Part shown: one piece after another, positions 9,412 to 18,113 of the stretch | Position numbering within the stretch: position 1 is the first letter of the stretch | Layout of the letters: each line of letters starts with the position of its first letter | DNA from: a bacterium | Lineage (GTDB): Bacteria > SAR324 > XYD2-FULL-50-16 | DNA length: 43,634 bases | Direction: 5' to 3' | NCBI GenBank assembly: GCA_018830885.1 | Contig: JAHJRI010000183.1 | Location: 1-43,634 of the forward strand | Position numbers and translations under genes: made by a program | Notes under the pieces: generated by a model | What the model was told of the DNA's origin: nothing | The model's database searches: none | The model's input: only the letters and a program-made list of their open reading frames with translations

Positions 9412-9702
9412 ATGGAAAAAGAAGATTATGAGGTTTTTGGAGTTTCAATGGCAAACATCCGTAATAAAAACGAGAAAAAAGTGATCGAATTCATGAAAAA
9501 ACTCATTCCCCAGTTTCCGGAATTTGATTATTGTACCATCTGTCTGCAAGATGTCTATGCTTTAAGTCTGAACCAGCTCACGGCACGTTACACGCAGTCG
9601 GGGACGATTGTCCTGAAAAAGGATCTGGCGGATGACGACTTCCGGGACGTGGTTGAGTCGGCGATTGAAACCGTGACCAAGAATGTCAAACACCCTGACT
9701 GA
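9412..9702 (+). CDS. ComFB family protein
   Basis: Small 96-residue protein matching the late-competence ComFB family through the segment CTICLQDVYALSLNQLTARY (41-60), where the family has a conserved cysteine pair, a D-hydrophobic-A-L-x-L-N-x-L core and a terminal Tyr. ComFB-like proteins are widespread beyond competence operons, and several are linked to cyclic-nucleotide or motility signalling; the role here is unknown. AGGAAA precedes the ATG at 7-base spacing. The gene stands alone and converges on the hydrolase at 9734. Confidence 0.75.
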   Translation: MEKEDYEVFGVSMANIRNKNEKKVIEFMKKLIPQFPEFDYCTICLQDVYALSLNQLTARYTQSGTIVLKKDLADDDFRDVVESAIETVTKNVKHPD

Positions 9703-9733
9703 TCTGTTTTGGCTACGACCTGATCCGTTCTGC

Positions 9734-10579
9734 TCAAGCCAGAAATTCCTGAATGATCGCCGCGACCGGTTCCGGATCGTCCAGATGCAAGTGATGACCG
9801 CCATGCAGCAACTGCTGGCGTATATTCCCGATACAGGCGCCCCTCGCCTGCAGTCGATCCATCCGCTTGAGCAGTCCCCCGTCTCCGGTCATCAGCAGGG
9901 TCGGGGCTTTGATCTCCCTGAGCACACCCTGAACCTGCTCTTCTGTCATATACACGGGCGAGCCGATCTTCAAGCGGGGGTCACTGCGCCAGGTAACTCC
10001 CCCATCCGTTTCCACCAGATTTCTCGCTACCAGTATCTGCACCGATTCCGGCTTCATATCACCAACTTTAATCCTAGCCGCCACCGCGCTGTCGAAATCG
10101 GCATAGACCGGTCTCTTTTTACCGATCTGCTGTTTCATCTGCTTGACAGATCTGGACAGAGACTGGGCAACCGTGTCGGCCTCCCGCGACATGGGGCCGA
10201 TGCCGTCCAGCAGCAGCAGGTGTGAAACCCGCTCCGGAAAACAGCCGGCCACGACGCTGGCGATCCCGCCACCGAGAGAGTGACCCAGCAGTGCGAATCG
10301 GTGCCAGCCCAATGCGTCTGCCACTGCAATCACATCATCGATATAGTCCACATAGTGATATTTCATTCCAGCCGGGCGGTGCTCTGAACGACCATGCCCT
10401 GCCATATCCAGTGATACCAGATGCAGTTCCGGCAGGTGCGGGGCCAGACGGTCGAAAGTAGCCGCATTGTCCAGCCAGCCATGCAGACCCAGCACAGGCA
10501 GGCCATGGCTGTTTCCCCATCCTTTTGCACCAAAACGCAGGAATGGTGTCCGAATGGACATCTCCTCCGGTTGCATCAT
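9734..10579 (-). CDS. Alpha/beta hydrolase, serine hydrolase-like
   Basis: Soluble hydrolase of 281 residues from the ATG at 10579, chosen because AAAGGTGAG precedes it at suitable spacing. An in-frame start at 10654 would overlap the upstream gene by 20 bases. Motifs in order: LGLHGWLDNAATFD, DMAGHGRSEHRP, nucleophile elbow GHSLGGG (Ser101), and HGGHHLHLDDP with the catalytic His near the end. The LHGWLDNA signature is typical of the SERHL-like group of proteobacterial hydrolases, whose substrates are mostly unknown. Confidence 0.82.
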   Translation of the reverse strand: MMQPEEMSIRTPFLRFGAKGWGNSHGLPVLGLHGWLDNAATFDRLAPHLPELHLVSLDMAGHGRSEHRPAGMKYHYVDYIDDVIAVADALGWHRFALLGHSLGGGIASVVAGCFPERVSHLLLLDGIGPMSREADTVAQSLSRSVKQMKQQIGKKRPVYADFDSAVAARIKVGDMKPESVQILVARNLVETDGGVTWRSDPRLKIGSPVYMTEEQVQGVLREIKAPTLLMTGDGGLLKRMDRLQARGACIGNIRQQLLHGGHHLHLDDPEPVAAIIQEFLA

Positions 10580-10634
10580 CGGCTCACCTTTCGGTCCACC
10601 GGTCTGTTTGTCCGACTCATGGTTCCCCTCGCGC

Positions 10635-11222
10635 TCAATGTGCATTACCGTCAACGTCCAGGATCTGTTCGCTTATTTTACGGCCTTTCCGGTTATAGTG
10701 TTCGATAATCCAATGAAATCCGGTAGTCGCTGTCAATCTGCTGGTGAAGTAGTATACCGTCCGCGTTTTTGATCCGCTGAGATCATAATAACTGCTGGAC
10801 TGGGAATATATCCGCTTATCGACCTGATCATCCTTGAAATGCACATCCATCTGTCGGTAGGTGCCCCGTGAATCCAAAAACAGCACAATTCGCTCATAAC
10901 CGGTCGCCCAAGACGTCTCTTCCCTGAAAAGGATCTCAATCTGCATCAATTTCCCCTTTACATTATAGGTCCTGGCTGTTTTTTCGATGCCCAGATCGTT
11001 ATAATCATTGCTCAGAATAAAATTTTCGTCTTTTACTTTATATCCGCTGGGATCATAATAGCTCAGTTTTTTCTCAAACCGGTATTCGTTATCCCCCTCC
11101 TCAAAGGTTGTTTCAACAACCTCACCGCCCTCGGCGCTTTTCATTACCCGGACTTTTTCAGCCAGAGCGCAGTTCACACTCCATACCAGTGACAGGATAA
11201 GTAAAAGGTGTCTCAATTTCAT
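10635..11222 (-). CDS. Exported hypothetical protein
   Basis: I recognise no family. The 195-residue protein begins with a clear signal peptide (MKLRHLL, hydrophobic core to about 17, cleavage likely after ALA at 19-21). The mature part is rich in Tyr, Ser, Asp and Lys and has repeated YYD and YY segments (LSYYDPSGYK near 54, SSYYDLSGSK near 143) within beta-type stretches. This suggests a repetitive beta structure of the kind seen in antitoxin-like or YD-type periplasmic proteins. It lies 55 bases upstream of the hydrolase on the same strand and may share its transcript. Confidence 0.65.
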   Translation of the reverse strand: MKLRHLLLILSLVWSVNCALAEKVRVMKSAEGGEVVETTFEEGDNEYRFEKKLSYYDPSGYKVKDENFILSNDYNDLGIEKTARTYNVKGKLMQIEILFREETSWATGYERIVLFLDSRGTYRQMDVHFKDDQVDKRIYSQSSSYYDLSGSKTRTVYYFTSRLTATTGFHWIIEHYNRKGRKISEQILDVDGNAH

Positions 11223-11297
11223 CAGGACTCCTCGCTTGATAGATTTCAGCCGTTAAACCGTCCGAAAACGACGGATCCGGATCTTTCCATGAACCTC

Positions 11298-12290
11298 TCA
11301 GGGAACCGGTATTTCCGAAAGAACCGTCTGTATAATTTCATCGGAGGTCTGTTCCTCCGCTTCCGCTTCGTAGGAGATGATCACCCGATGTCGCAGAACA
11401 TCCGGTGCGATGACCTTGATATCCTGGGGAGCAACAAACCCCCTGCCCTGGAGAAAAGCAAATGCCTTTGCCGCAATCGCCAGTGTGATCGTCGCCCGCG
11501 GTGACGCTCCGATTTCAATCAGCGGCGCCAGTTTGGCCAGTCCGTATTGATCGGGATTGCGGGTGGCATGGACCAGATCGACGATATAATCCTTGATTTT
11601 CCCATCAACATAAACATCATTCACCAGCGAGCTGATATGCAGTATTTCCGGCAGCGATATCATCGGACGAACAGGGGATTCCTGTGAGAACGCCGTGACC
11701 CGGTCCAGTATCTCCCGCTCTTCAATTTTCGAGGGGTACAACACCTTCAGTTTCATCATAAACCGGTCCACCTGCGCCTCCGGCAGCGGATAGGTTCCTT
11801 CCTGCTCGATCGGATTCTGGGTTGCCAGCACCAGGAACGGCCTGTCCAGCGGATAGGTCACCCCCCCCAGGGACACCTGTTTCTCCTGCATCACTTCCAG
11901 CAGCGCACTTTGAACCTTGGCCGGGGCGCGATTGATCTCATCCGCCAGGATCACATTTGCAAACACGGGTCCTTTCTTGGGTGAGAACGTCCCATCCCTC
12001 GGGTTGAAAACATTGGTCCCGATCAGATCTGCGGGCAGCATGTCCGGTGTAAACTGAATCCGTCTGAATTCAGCCTTGATCGAGCGTGCCAGAGAACTGA
12101 CGGACAGGGTTTTGGCCAACCCCGGCAATCCTTCCAGCAGCACGTGCCCCCCGGTCAGCAGACCAATGATCAGCCGATCAATCATATACGCCTGCCCGAT
12201 CACCGCCTTACCGATCTCGGTTCGAATATCCTTTATCTTCTGGCTTTCCAGTTTGATTTTTTCTTCAAGTTCCTTGATATGACCGTACAT
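11298..12290 (-). CDS. MoxR family AAA+ ATPase
   Basis: Chaperone-like ATPase of 330 residues. Walker A is EGLPGLAKT (53-61), Walker B is VILADEIN (113-120), followed by the MoxR signature QNPIEQEGTYPLPEAQVDRF with the arginine finger, and a C-terminal lid containing GASPRATI. MoxR proteins usually act with a neighbouring DUF58 or von Willebrand A protein to mature a metalloenzyme or envelope complex. No such partner is adjacent, so this copy appears to be an orphan. Confidence 0.9.
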   Translation of the reverse strand: MYGHIKELEEKIKLESQKIKDIRTEIGKAVIGQAYMIDRLIIGLLTGGHVLLEGLPGLAKTLSVSSLARSIKAEFRRIQFTPDMLPADLIGTNVFNPRDGTFSPKKGPVFANVILADEINRAPAKVQSALLEVMQEKQVSLGGVTYPLDRPFLVLATQNPIEQEGTYPLPEAQVDRFMMKLKVLYPSKIEEREILDRVTAFSQESPVRPMISLPEILHISSLVNDVYVDGKIKDYIVDLVHATRNPDQYGLAKLAPLIEIGASPRATITLAIAAKAFAFLQGRGFVAPQDIKVIAPDVLRHRVIISYEAEAEEQTSDEIIQTVLSEIPVP

Positions 12291-12407
12291 AACACCTCAT
12301 TTCCCATTTCATGCTTGACTGGCTGGATGGATCGTTTCACTCATTATCCCATCCGTTTTTCAGATCTGACCGACGACGGTTGCCTGCAGCCGTTTTCAAA
12401 TAAAGGG

Positions 12408-12436
12408 TTGACTCACTTCAGTCCAATAACGAAAAT
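12408..12436 (+). promoter_or_regulatory. Possible sigma-70-type promoter
   Basis: TTGACT (12408-12413), a 17-base spacer and GAAAAT (12431-12436) lie upstream of the small gene at 12506. The -35 is good and the -10 is mediocre. Confidence 0.35.
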
Positions 12437-12505
12437 AGTAGCGAGACCTTACATAACTTTCAAGGGGAATGCATCAATCGGGCGATTTTATGGGAAATTT
12501 TGCGG

Positions 12506-12790
12506 ATGACACCACCGACCAAACAGGAAATTGAAGAGAAACTTCAGAAGATGTCCGCCTTTGTGGACGGCACCGTGACACAGATCCAGGACCTGCTGGA
12601 TGCAGCCGCCAATGATCCGCACGCGTTTGAAAAACAGGTCCGTCAGCTGGGGAAGCATTCGACCACGTTTATCAGGAAACAGAAACTGGAGATTGAACTC
12701 AAAATTCTGCGAATGCGTCTGCGGGAGGTCGAAAAGAGAATCGAAGCGGAGCTGGGAGGAAAAGATAAGGAGAACACTCAACCGCAATGA
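12506..12790 (+). CDS. Small charged helical hypothetical protein
   Basis: About 94 residues, unrecognised. The sequence is strongly helical and charged (KQEIEEKLQKM at the start, LEIELKILRMRLREVEKRIE near residues 60-80), giving a predicted coiled coil; no membrane segment. ATG at 12506 is preferred over an in-frame TTG at 12500; GGGA lies about ten bases upstream. It converges on rplT, with 23 bases between the stops. Confidence 0.55.
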   Translation: MTPPTKQEIEEKLQKMSAFVDGTVTQIQDLLDAAANDPHAFEKQVRQLGKHSTTFIRKQKLEIELKILRMRLREVEKRIEAELGGKDKENTQPQ

Positions 12791-12813
12791 CAGCTGAATG
12801 TTCAGCAACCGGA

Positions 12814-13167
12814 CTACAGTTTTGCCTTGGCGGTCTCAGCCAGGTTCTTGAAACCATCAAAATCCGCAACTGCTAATTCTGCCAGTGATTTACGGTCGAT
12901 TTCGATATTCGCCAGCTTCAAGCCGTGAATCAGCTTGCTGTATGTCAATCCGCAGATTCTGGCCCCGGCATTGATTCGGATAATCCAGAGTGAGCGAAAG
13001 TCTCTTTTCTTTGTGCGGCGGTCTCTGTAGGCATAACATAATGCCCGTTCAACCGCTTCCTTGACTGTTCGCAGCAGGCGGCTTCTGCCACCGCGGTAAC
13101 CCTTGGCTGCTTTAAAATAGGTACTTTTTTTCTTCCGCGCGTGAACCGCCCTTTTTACTCGTGACAT
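12814..13167 (-). CDS. rplT: 50S ribosomal protein L20
   Basis: Primary 23S rRNA-binding protein needed early in 50S assembly. The 117-residue, very basic protein has the family N-terminus [12 protein letters not shown], the [13 protein letters not shown] helix and the C-terminal globular part [13 protein letters not shown]. It is the last gene of the infC-rpmI-rplT operon. In other bacteria L20 represses this operon through leader RNA; I did not resolve such a structure here. The downstream GCTGAA/TTCAGC hairpin at about 12792-12805 lacks a T-run. Confidence 0.97.
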   Translation of the reverse strand: MSRVKRAVHARKKKSTYFKAAKGYRGGRSRLLRTVKEAVERALCYAYRDRRTKKRDFRSLWIIRINAGARICGLTYSKLIHGLKLANIEIDRKSLAELAVADFDGFKNLAETAKAKL

Positions 13168-13228
13168 TTTGTTTAATCCATGTCTGAATGATTAACTGAT
13201 TTGTAGATGAATCCAGAGACCCGCCAAA

Positions 13229-13432
13229 CTAGCCGTTCGGCAGCATTCTTCGGACAGCCGCGACATCATTGGGTGCAATCAAACTGGCATGTCTCAGATT
13301 GCGTTTCATCGAGGGACTCTTTTTGGTCAGAATATGGCGCAGCTTAGCCTGTTTCCGCTTGATCTTGCCACTGCCGGTAAAACTGAACCGTTTTTTCGCT
13401 GAACTCTTTGTTTTTATTTTATAGCCTGCCAT
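13229..13432 (-). CDS. rpmI: 50S ribosomal protein L35
   Basis: Small basic 67-residue protein of the large ribosomal subunit. It has the typical [20 protein letters not shown] start, the lysine/arginine-rich centre [18 protein letters not shown] and the [10 protein letters not shown] segment. It sits 7 bases after infC and 61 bases before rplT, the standard order for this operon. Confidence 0.96.
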   Translation of the reverse strand: MAGYKIKTKSSAKKRFSFTGSGKIKRKQAKLRHILTKKSPSMKRNLRHASLIAPNDVAAVRRMLPNG

Positions 13433-13439
13433 ATTTCCT

Positions 13440-13985
13440 TTACAGTTTCTTCTTCGGTGCCAATATCATCTGTGCAGAGCGGCCTTCCGAGCGGGGTTGT
13501 GCTTCAACAATCCCCAAATCATCCACCGCTGCAGCGAAACGATGCAGAAGTTCAATGCCAAGCCGTGTAAACGCCATTTCCCTTCCCCGATACTGCAGGG
13601 TCACTTTGACTTTGTTGCCATCCTCAAGAAAGCTTCTGGCGTGTTTGACCTTGAACTGGAAATCATGTTCTTCTGTTTTCGGTCGGAGCTTGATTTCCTT
13701 AATACGTATAATTACCTGCTTCTTTTTTGCGTCGTGTAACTTTTTACTCTGTTGGTATTTGAACTTGCCGTGATCCATAATGCGGCAAACCGGCGGGTCT
13801 GTCTTTCCACTGACTTCAACCAGATCAAATCCACGGCTCTCAGCAATCTTTAAGGCTTCCTTCGTATCCATGATGCCCAGCTGCTGACTGTTTTCATCGA
13901 TCACGCGCACAACGGGTGCTACAATGCTGCTGTTCACGCGACCACCATCCTGTCTAGCAGGCTTTCTCCTTTTTTGCAGGGCTAT
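13440..13985 (-). CDS. infC: Translation initiation factor IF-3, AUA start
   Basis: IF-3 binds the 30S subunit and checks start codon and initiator tRNA. The IF3-N domain is followed by the basic linker and IF3-C ([24 protein letters not shown]). A GTG at 13937 begins right at the conserved core and would remove the usual basic N-terminal tail. In frame upstream, codons give [15 protein letters not shown] before VNSSIV. A strong ribosome site AAGGAGG (13990-13996) lies 4 bases before an ATA codon at 13985. Starting there gives 181 residues, close to the 180 of E. coli IF-3, whose gene starts at the rare AUU. IF-3 discriminates against such codons and so represses its own translation; the same autoregulation is inferred here. 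The site is only 14 bases from the end of tRNA-Val. Confidence 0.88.
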   Translation of the reverse strand: MALQKRRKPARQDGGRVNSSIVAPVVRVIDENSQQLGIMDTKEALKIAESRGFDLVEVSGKTDPPVCRIMDHGKFKYQQSKKLHDAKKKQVIIRIKEIKLRPKTEEHDFQFKVKHARSFLEDGNKVKVTLQYRGREMAFTRLGIELLHRFAAAVDDLGIVEAQPRSEGRSAQMILAPKKKL

Positions 13986-14010
13986 AACCCCTCCTTGAAA
14001 ATTTACGTCG

Positions 14011-14082
14011 TAGGCGCGGGCGGGATTGAACCGCCGACCACTACCGTGTCGAGGTAGTGCTCTCCCACTGAGCTACGCGCCT
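14011..14082 (-). tRNA. tRNA-Val (GAC)
   Basis: Cloverleaf read from the sequence: acceptor AGGCGCG (14076-14082) pairs with its complement at 14012-14018, the anticodon stem is CTACC/GGTAG, and loop TCGACAC gives anticodon GAC. The T-arm is GGCGG-TTCAATC-CCGCC. CCA is not encoded. It is the last of three tRNAs and lies immediately before the infC ribosome site. Confidence 0.95.
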
Positions 14083-14112
14083 ATCGTAAACTGATTTGTT
14101 ACAACGACTATC

Positions 14113-14189
14113 TGGTGGAGGATAGCGGTTTCGAACCGCTGACCTCCTGCTTGCAAGGCAGGCGCTCTAGCCAGCTGAGCTAATCCCCC
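14113..14189 (-). tRNA. tRNA-Ala (TGC)
   Basis: Acceptor GGGGGAT pairs with ATCCTCC with one G-U pair; the anticodon loop CTTGCAA gives TGC; the T-arm is AGCGG-TTCGAAC-CCGCT; 3' CCA is encoded. It is the middle tRNA of the Ile-Ala-Val cluster. Confidence 0.96.
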
Positions 14190-14235
14190 ACTTTTATAGA
14201 GAAACACAACATCCAAAAATCAATCCGATTGCTCG

Positions 14236-14312
14236 TGGTGGGCCAGGGTGGACTCGAACCACCGACCCCATCCTTATCAGGGATGTACTCTAACCTGCTG
14301 AGCTACTGGCCC
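14236..14312 (-). tRNA. tRNA-Ile (GAT)
   Basis: Acceptor GGGCCAG pairs with CTGGCCC; anticodon stem CATCC/GGATG with loop CTGATAA gives GAT; T-arm GGTGG-TTCGAGT-CCACC; 3' CCA is encoded. The GAT/TGC pair usually sits in the 16S-23S spacer; here it lies outside any rRNA operon. Confidence 0.96.
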
Positions 14313-14345
14313 ACGGAATCGAAAGGATTTCCCTATCAAACATTA

Positions 14346-14375
14346 ATAATTAGCGAAGCGACTATATTCTGTCAA
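14346..14375 (-). promoter_or_regulatory. Promoter of the tRNA-infC operon
   Basis: On the minus strand a perfect -35 TTGACA (14370-14375) is followed, after an 18-base spacer, by AATTAT (14346-14351). The predicted start is about 27 bases before tRNA-Ile. This is the only good promoter I see ahead of the tRNAs and infC. Confidence 0.6.
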
Positions 14376-14625
14376 CTGCTAATTGCTGGTTTTTTGTCTG
14401 ATATGATAGAATCGATTTTAGAGAACTGCCTCTCACTCCGTCAACGACTTTTTGGGTTGCTGGATCCATCCAGGTCTTGTTATTATTTCAGGTGAGACAG
14501 GACACGATCACGCGAACAGCAATGCAACCCACGGAAACGGATACTTCAGCCTCTGACGGGCATACGCAGAGCAATTCATTCCTCCAGATCGATTTCCCTG
14601 ATAAATAACAGACAACGGAGACATT

Positions 14626-16551
14626 GTGGCACATTTACCAGTAGTTGTTGGCTTTGGCGGAGTGAATTCAGCCGGCAGGACCTCCTTTCACCACAGTTAC
14701 CGCAGGATGACCATCGACAGGCTGAGCCCCTCAAAAACAGAGGACACCCTGACCAATCTGGCGACAATGATGGGTCTCGTACAGTACGAAGAGGGCCGGT
14801 TTGTTGACCAGGAGGGAAATGATTGCCCACCGGAGCGGATCTCCGCCCGATTCGGGAAGCAGATTCTGGAAAACACACTGCTGCGCAAAATTCAAGCGGA
14901 ACATTTTGATGTGGATCATGTTCCCGTCAACAAAAGGATGACTACAAAAACAGCGGGTCAATCCACCGTCAGACTGCAGACCTCGCGCAGGGATCTTCCC
15001 AACCATATCCCCGACAACTGGCGAGTCAGCGACCATCCCCAGGACCCGGATCAAGTAGAAATTGAAATCTGCGGTGATCTGGAGTTTCTCTTGCCGGACA
15101 GCAAGGTACTTCAGGTTCAGACCGCCGGGCAACTGCCGACAGGATTCGATCCAGGTGCCCGCTATAACTCCCGCAACCATCCCCGGGGCTTGAAAATGGC
15201 TGTCTATGGGGCTTCTGATGCCATCGGTTCCCTGGGGATTGACTGGGAGACGGTGAGGCAGCTGGTTCATCCGGATGAGATCGGGGTCTATGCCGGCAGC
15301 GGTCATGGGCAGATGCATGACGAAGGGGGTGGCGGATTGATGAAAGCCCATGCCCTCGGCAAGCGAACCTCGTCCAAGCACCTGCCTTTGAGTCTGCTGG
15401 ATATGCCCTCCAATTTTATTAACGCTTATATCATCGGCAATATTGGTCATACCGGAACCCAGAAGGCAGCCTGCGCCACCTTTTTGTACAACCTGGAGCT
15501 GGGCATGAAAGAGATCCGGTCCGGCAAACGGCGAGTCGCCATCGTGGGCAACAGCGAAGCCCCCCTGATCCCCGAAATTATCGAGGGATACAAGGCCATG
15601 AGCGCACTGGCCGACGATACACGCCTGCTGACCCTGAACAATGCCACGGAAGTCACCCATCAACACCGGGCGACCTCCTGCCGCCCCTTCAGTGAAAACT
15701 GTGGGTTTACCCTGGCGGAATCCTCACAGTACATAATCCTGTTCGATGACGATCTGGTGCTGGAAACCGGTGCCCAGGTATTTGGTTCCATCGGGGATAT
15801 CTTCATCAAGGCGGATGGATACAAGAAATCCATCTCCTCGCCGGGCTTCGGCAACTACCTGACCCTGGCAAAAGCGCTGGCTTCGGCCAGGGCCATACTG
15901 GGGGAGAAACGTCTGCGACAGCGCACGTTCATGTCTGCCCATGGTTCCGGCACGCCACTCAACCGCACCACCGAATCCCGAGGGCTCAATGAAATCGCCA
16001 GGGCTTTCGGTATCGAACAGTGGCCACTCTCAGCTGTCAAGTGTTACATCGGTCACCCGCTGACGCCGGCGGCCGGAGACCAGATCGTTACCGCTCTGGG
16101 AACCTGGGAATACGGGTTGATCCCCGGGATTTTTACCCTGGATCATATTGCAGACGATGTGCATAACAGTAATCTCCTGTTCAGCAGGGAACACATTGAA
16201 GTCGGTCCGGAGGGTATGGACGCCGCCTTTATCAATTCAAAGGGGTTTGGCGGGAACAATGCGACGGGCTTGATTCTGTCTCCCCAGATGACGCTGAACA
16301 TGATAACCAAAAAACACGGCAGCAAGGCCATCAGCGCTTATCACAAGCTGACCGGGCCGGTCGTCGAAAAAGCGCAGCAGTACGACCGGGATACCATCCG
16401 GGGGTTGACCGAATCCATATATAAAGACAACGAACGGGTCCTGAATGATGATGACCTGGATATGACCGACCGGGCAATCAGGATTCCCGGCTTCGACAAG
16501 CCTGTCAGCCTGGATTTATCCAGTCCCTACCCCGAAATGACCCTGGACTAG
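14626..16551 (+). CDS. fabY: FabY-type beta-ketoacyl-ACP synthase
   Basis: Condensing enzyme. The long 641-residue form and the N-terminus LPVVVGFGGVNSAGRTSFHH match Pseudomonas FabY, which makes acetoacetyl-ACP to start fatty acid synthesis. The thiolase-fold catalytic triad is Cys283 (QKAACATFLYN), His439 (MSAHGSGTP) and His477 (KCYIGHPLTPAAGD), with a C-terminal GFGGNNATGLIL glycine loop. The start is GTG with CGGAGA upstream. It is monocistronic, 24 bases before truB. The initiation role is family knowledge; long-chain or specialised ketoacyl synthase activity remains possible because the other fab genes are not in view. Confidence 0.82.
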   Translation: MAHLPVVVGFGGVNSAGRTSFHHSYRRMTIDRLSPSKTEDTLTNLATMMGLVQYEEGRFVDQEGNDCPPERISARFGKQILENTLLRKIQAEHFDVDHVPVNKRMTTKTAGQSTVRLQTSRRDLPNHIPDNWRVSDHPQDPDQVEIEICGDLEFLLPDSKVLQVQTAGQLPTGFDPGARYNSRNHPRGLKMAVYGASDAIGSLGIDWETVRQLVHPDEIGVYAGSGHGQMHDEGGGGLMKAHALGKRTSSKHLPLSLLDMPSNFINAYIIGNIGHTGTQKAACATFLYNLELGMKEIRSGKRRVAIVGNSEAPLIPEIIEGYKAMSALADDTRLLTLNNATEVTHQHRATSCRPFSENCGFTLAESSQYIILFDDDLVLETGAQVFGSIGDIFIKADGYKKSISSPGFGNYLTLAKALASARAILGEKRLRQRTFMSAHGSGTPLNRTTESRGLNEIARAFGIEQWPLSAVKCYIGHPLTPAAGDQIVTALGTWEYGLIPGIFTLDHIADDVHNSNLLFSREHIEVGPEGMDAAFINSKGFGGNNATGLILSPQMTLNMITKKHGSKAISAYHKLTGPVVEKAQQYDRDTIRGLTESIYKDNERVLNDDDLDMTDRAIRIPGFDKPVSLDLSSPYPEMTLD

Positions 16552-16575
16552 ACGAAATTTGCCGGAGTGTTTTCT

Positions 16576-17490
16576 GTGAATGGTATTCTCAACGTTTTCA
16601 AGCCTGCCGGCATAACATCCTATGATGTGATCCGGGTAGTCAAAAAGGTCAGCGGTCAGAAGAAAATAGGGCATCTTGGTACGTTGGATCCCCTGGCGGA
16701 AGGGGTTCTGCCCCTTTTTCTGGGAAAAATGACCAAACTCATCCCCCATTTTAACCTGGATGACAAGACCTACCAGGTACAGGCCCGCTTCGGCGCCCGC
16801 TCCACCACCCTGGACCGGGAGGGGGAACTGACCCCTGTGCCTATCCCGGAAACCTGCACCTGCATCACGATCACCACCGCCCTGAATGGGTTTGTCGGTG
16901 AGAGCGAACAGGTTCCCCCCATGTTTTCAGCAGTCAAGGTCCAGGGGAAAAAACTCTACGAGTACGCCAGAAAAGGGGAAACCATTGACCGAAAAACCCG
17001 GCGGATAAAAATCCACTGGATAAAAAATGTGGCGTGCGGTCTGCCGGACCTGAGTTTTGAGGTTCACTGTTCAAAAGGGACCTATATCCGATCGCTGGTT
17101 CACGACCTGGGTGTGCAAACGGGCACCGGCGCTTATCTGACCGGATTGACACGAACCCGCGCCGGTCGTTTCTTCACAGACGGCAATGCCATAAAACTGG
17201 ACAAGATCAAACTTTTCAACAAAATTGATTTACAAAGACACTTCATTGATCCACAATATTTGTTTACAGAGTGGAACCAGATAACAACCCACTCACCGGA
17301 TACGATAGACCATCTTGGTCAGGGCAGATCTATTTCCGTGGAACCTGACACCCTCTGCCTCTCTGAAAAAGGGAAGCAGTTTTCGAAATGTTTGGTGAAA
17401 GATCAGCAACATCGTCTGATCGCGATTGGCCGTCTCGAATTCAGCCAGGATGGTCATGGTACGTTTCACCCTTCAAACGTTCTGATTTAA
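16576..17490 (+). CDS. truB: tRNA pseudouridine-55 synthase TruB
   Basis: Isomerises U55 in the T-loop of tRNAs. From the GTG at 16576 (GGAG 8 bases upstream) the protein has 304 residues and begins MNGILNVFKPAGITSYDV, the standard TruB start. An in-frame GTG at 16567 gives three extra residues but no proper ribosome site. The catalytic Asp38 is in GHLGTLDPLAEGVLP. The KGTYIRSLVHDLG motif and a C-terminal PUA-like region (about 235-300) follow. It is the first gene of the truB-rpsO-pnp group; rbfA and infB, common upstream neighbours, are absent. Confidence 0.95.
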   Translation: MNGILNVFKPAGITSYDVIRVVKKVSGQKKIGHLGTLDPLAEGVLPLFLGKMTKLIPHFNLDDKTYQVQARFGARSTTLDREGELTPVPIPETCTCITITTALNGFVGESEQVPPMFSAVKVQGKKLYEYARKGETIDRKTRRIKIHWIKNVACGLPDLSFEVHCSKGTYIRSLVHDLGVQTGTGAYLTGLTRTRAGRFFTDGNAIKLDKIKLFNKIDLQRHFIDPQYLFTEWNQITTHSPDTIDHLGQGRSISVEPDTLCLSEKGKQFSKCLVKDQQHRLIAIGRLEFSQDGHGTFHPSNVLI

Positions 17491-17510
17491 CCGCTGGATA
17501 AGGAAAAAGC

Positions 17511-17777
17511 ATGTTAACACTTGAAGATAAAAAGGAAATTGTTAAGAAATTTGGCAAAGATGAAAACGATACCGGATCAACGCGGGTGCAAATCGCCCTG
17601 TTGACCTCCAGGATCATTTATTTGACAGAGCACTTCCAGACACATAAACACGATCACCATTCCAGACGAGGACTGATGAAGCTGGTTGGAAGCAGGCGTG
17701 ATCTGTTGAACTATCTGAAACGCAAAAACGTCAGTGCCTACCGGGCATTGATCAAGGAACTGGGACTGCGAAAATAG
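17511..17777 (+). CDS. rpsO: 30S ribosomal protein S15
   Basis: 16S rRNA-binding protein of the platform, 88 residues, all-helical. It has the conserved segments [38 protein letters not shown] and [24 protein letters not shown]. It lies 20 bases after truB; AAGGA precedes the ATG. Confidence 0.97.
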   Translation: MLTLEDKKEIVKKFGKDENDTGSTRVQIALLTSRIIYLTEHFQTHKHDHHSRRGLMKLVGSRRDLLNYLKRKNVSAYRALIKELGLRK

Positions 17778-17792
17778 AACTGTCATCGAGTT

Positions 17793-17834
17793 TTCTCCCT
17801 GGATTAAAACAGCGGCGCTTTTTCACCGGGAGAA
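17793..17834 (+). promoter_or_regulatory. Hairpin in the rpsO-pnp spacer
   Basis: TTCTCCC (17793-17799) pairs with GGGAGAA (17828-17834), extended by GG/CC with one bulge, around a loop of about 23 bases. The 336-base spacer to pnp contains no gene. In enterobacteria an RNase III-cut stem in this position controls pnp translation; that role here is inferred from position only. The T's lie in the loop, so it does not look like a terminator. Confidence 0.4.
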
Positions 17835-18113
17835 GCAGAAGTAGGTCGTTTGGGGGTGTTCAGTTGCAGTCGTTTTCAGGTTTTGATGATTCTTTTCCGC
17901 CAACATCCGCATCCCCCGCCACCTTTTCTGTTACACTCAACCTTAAACAGACAGTTAAATCGACAGATCCACTTGACCATCACATGGACCAACCCAAAAA
18001 CGTGCCGTGTGCTTTTAATCGACTTTGATTTTTTCCCGTTTCAAGCCCCACGATTCCTGTATAAATCAAACCGAAAAAAGCTGATTTAAAAGCACTCAAC
18101 AACAGATGAGAAT

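Noticed and set aside
14731..15666. Long minus-strand ORF of 311 codons opposite fabY
   Set aside because: It lies fully antisense to an unmistakable ketoacyl synthase and its composition is that of a codon-bias shadow.
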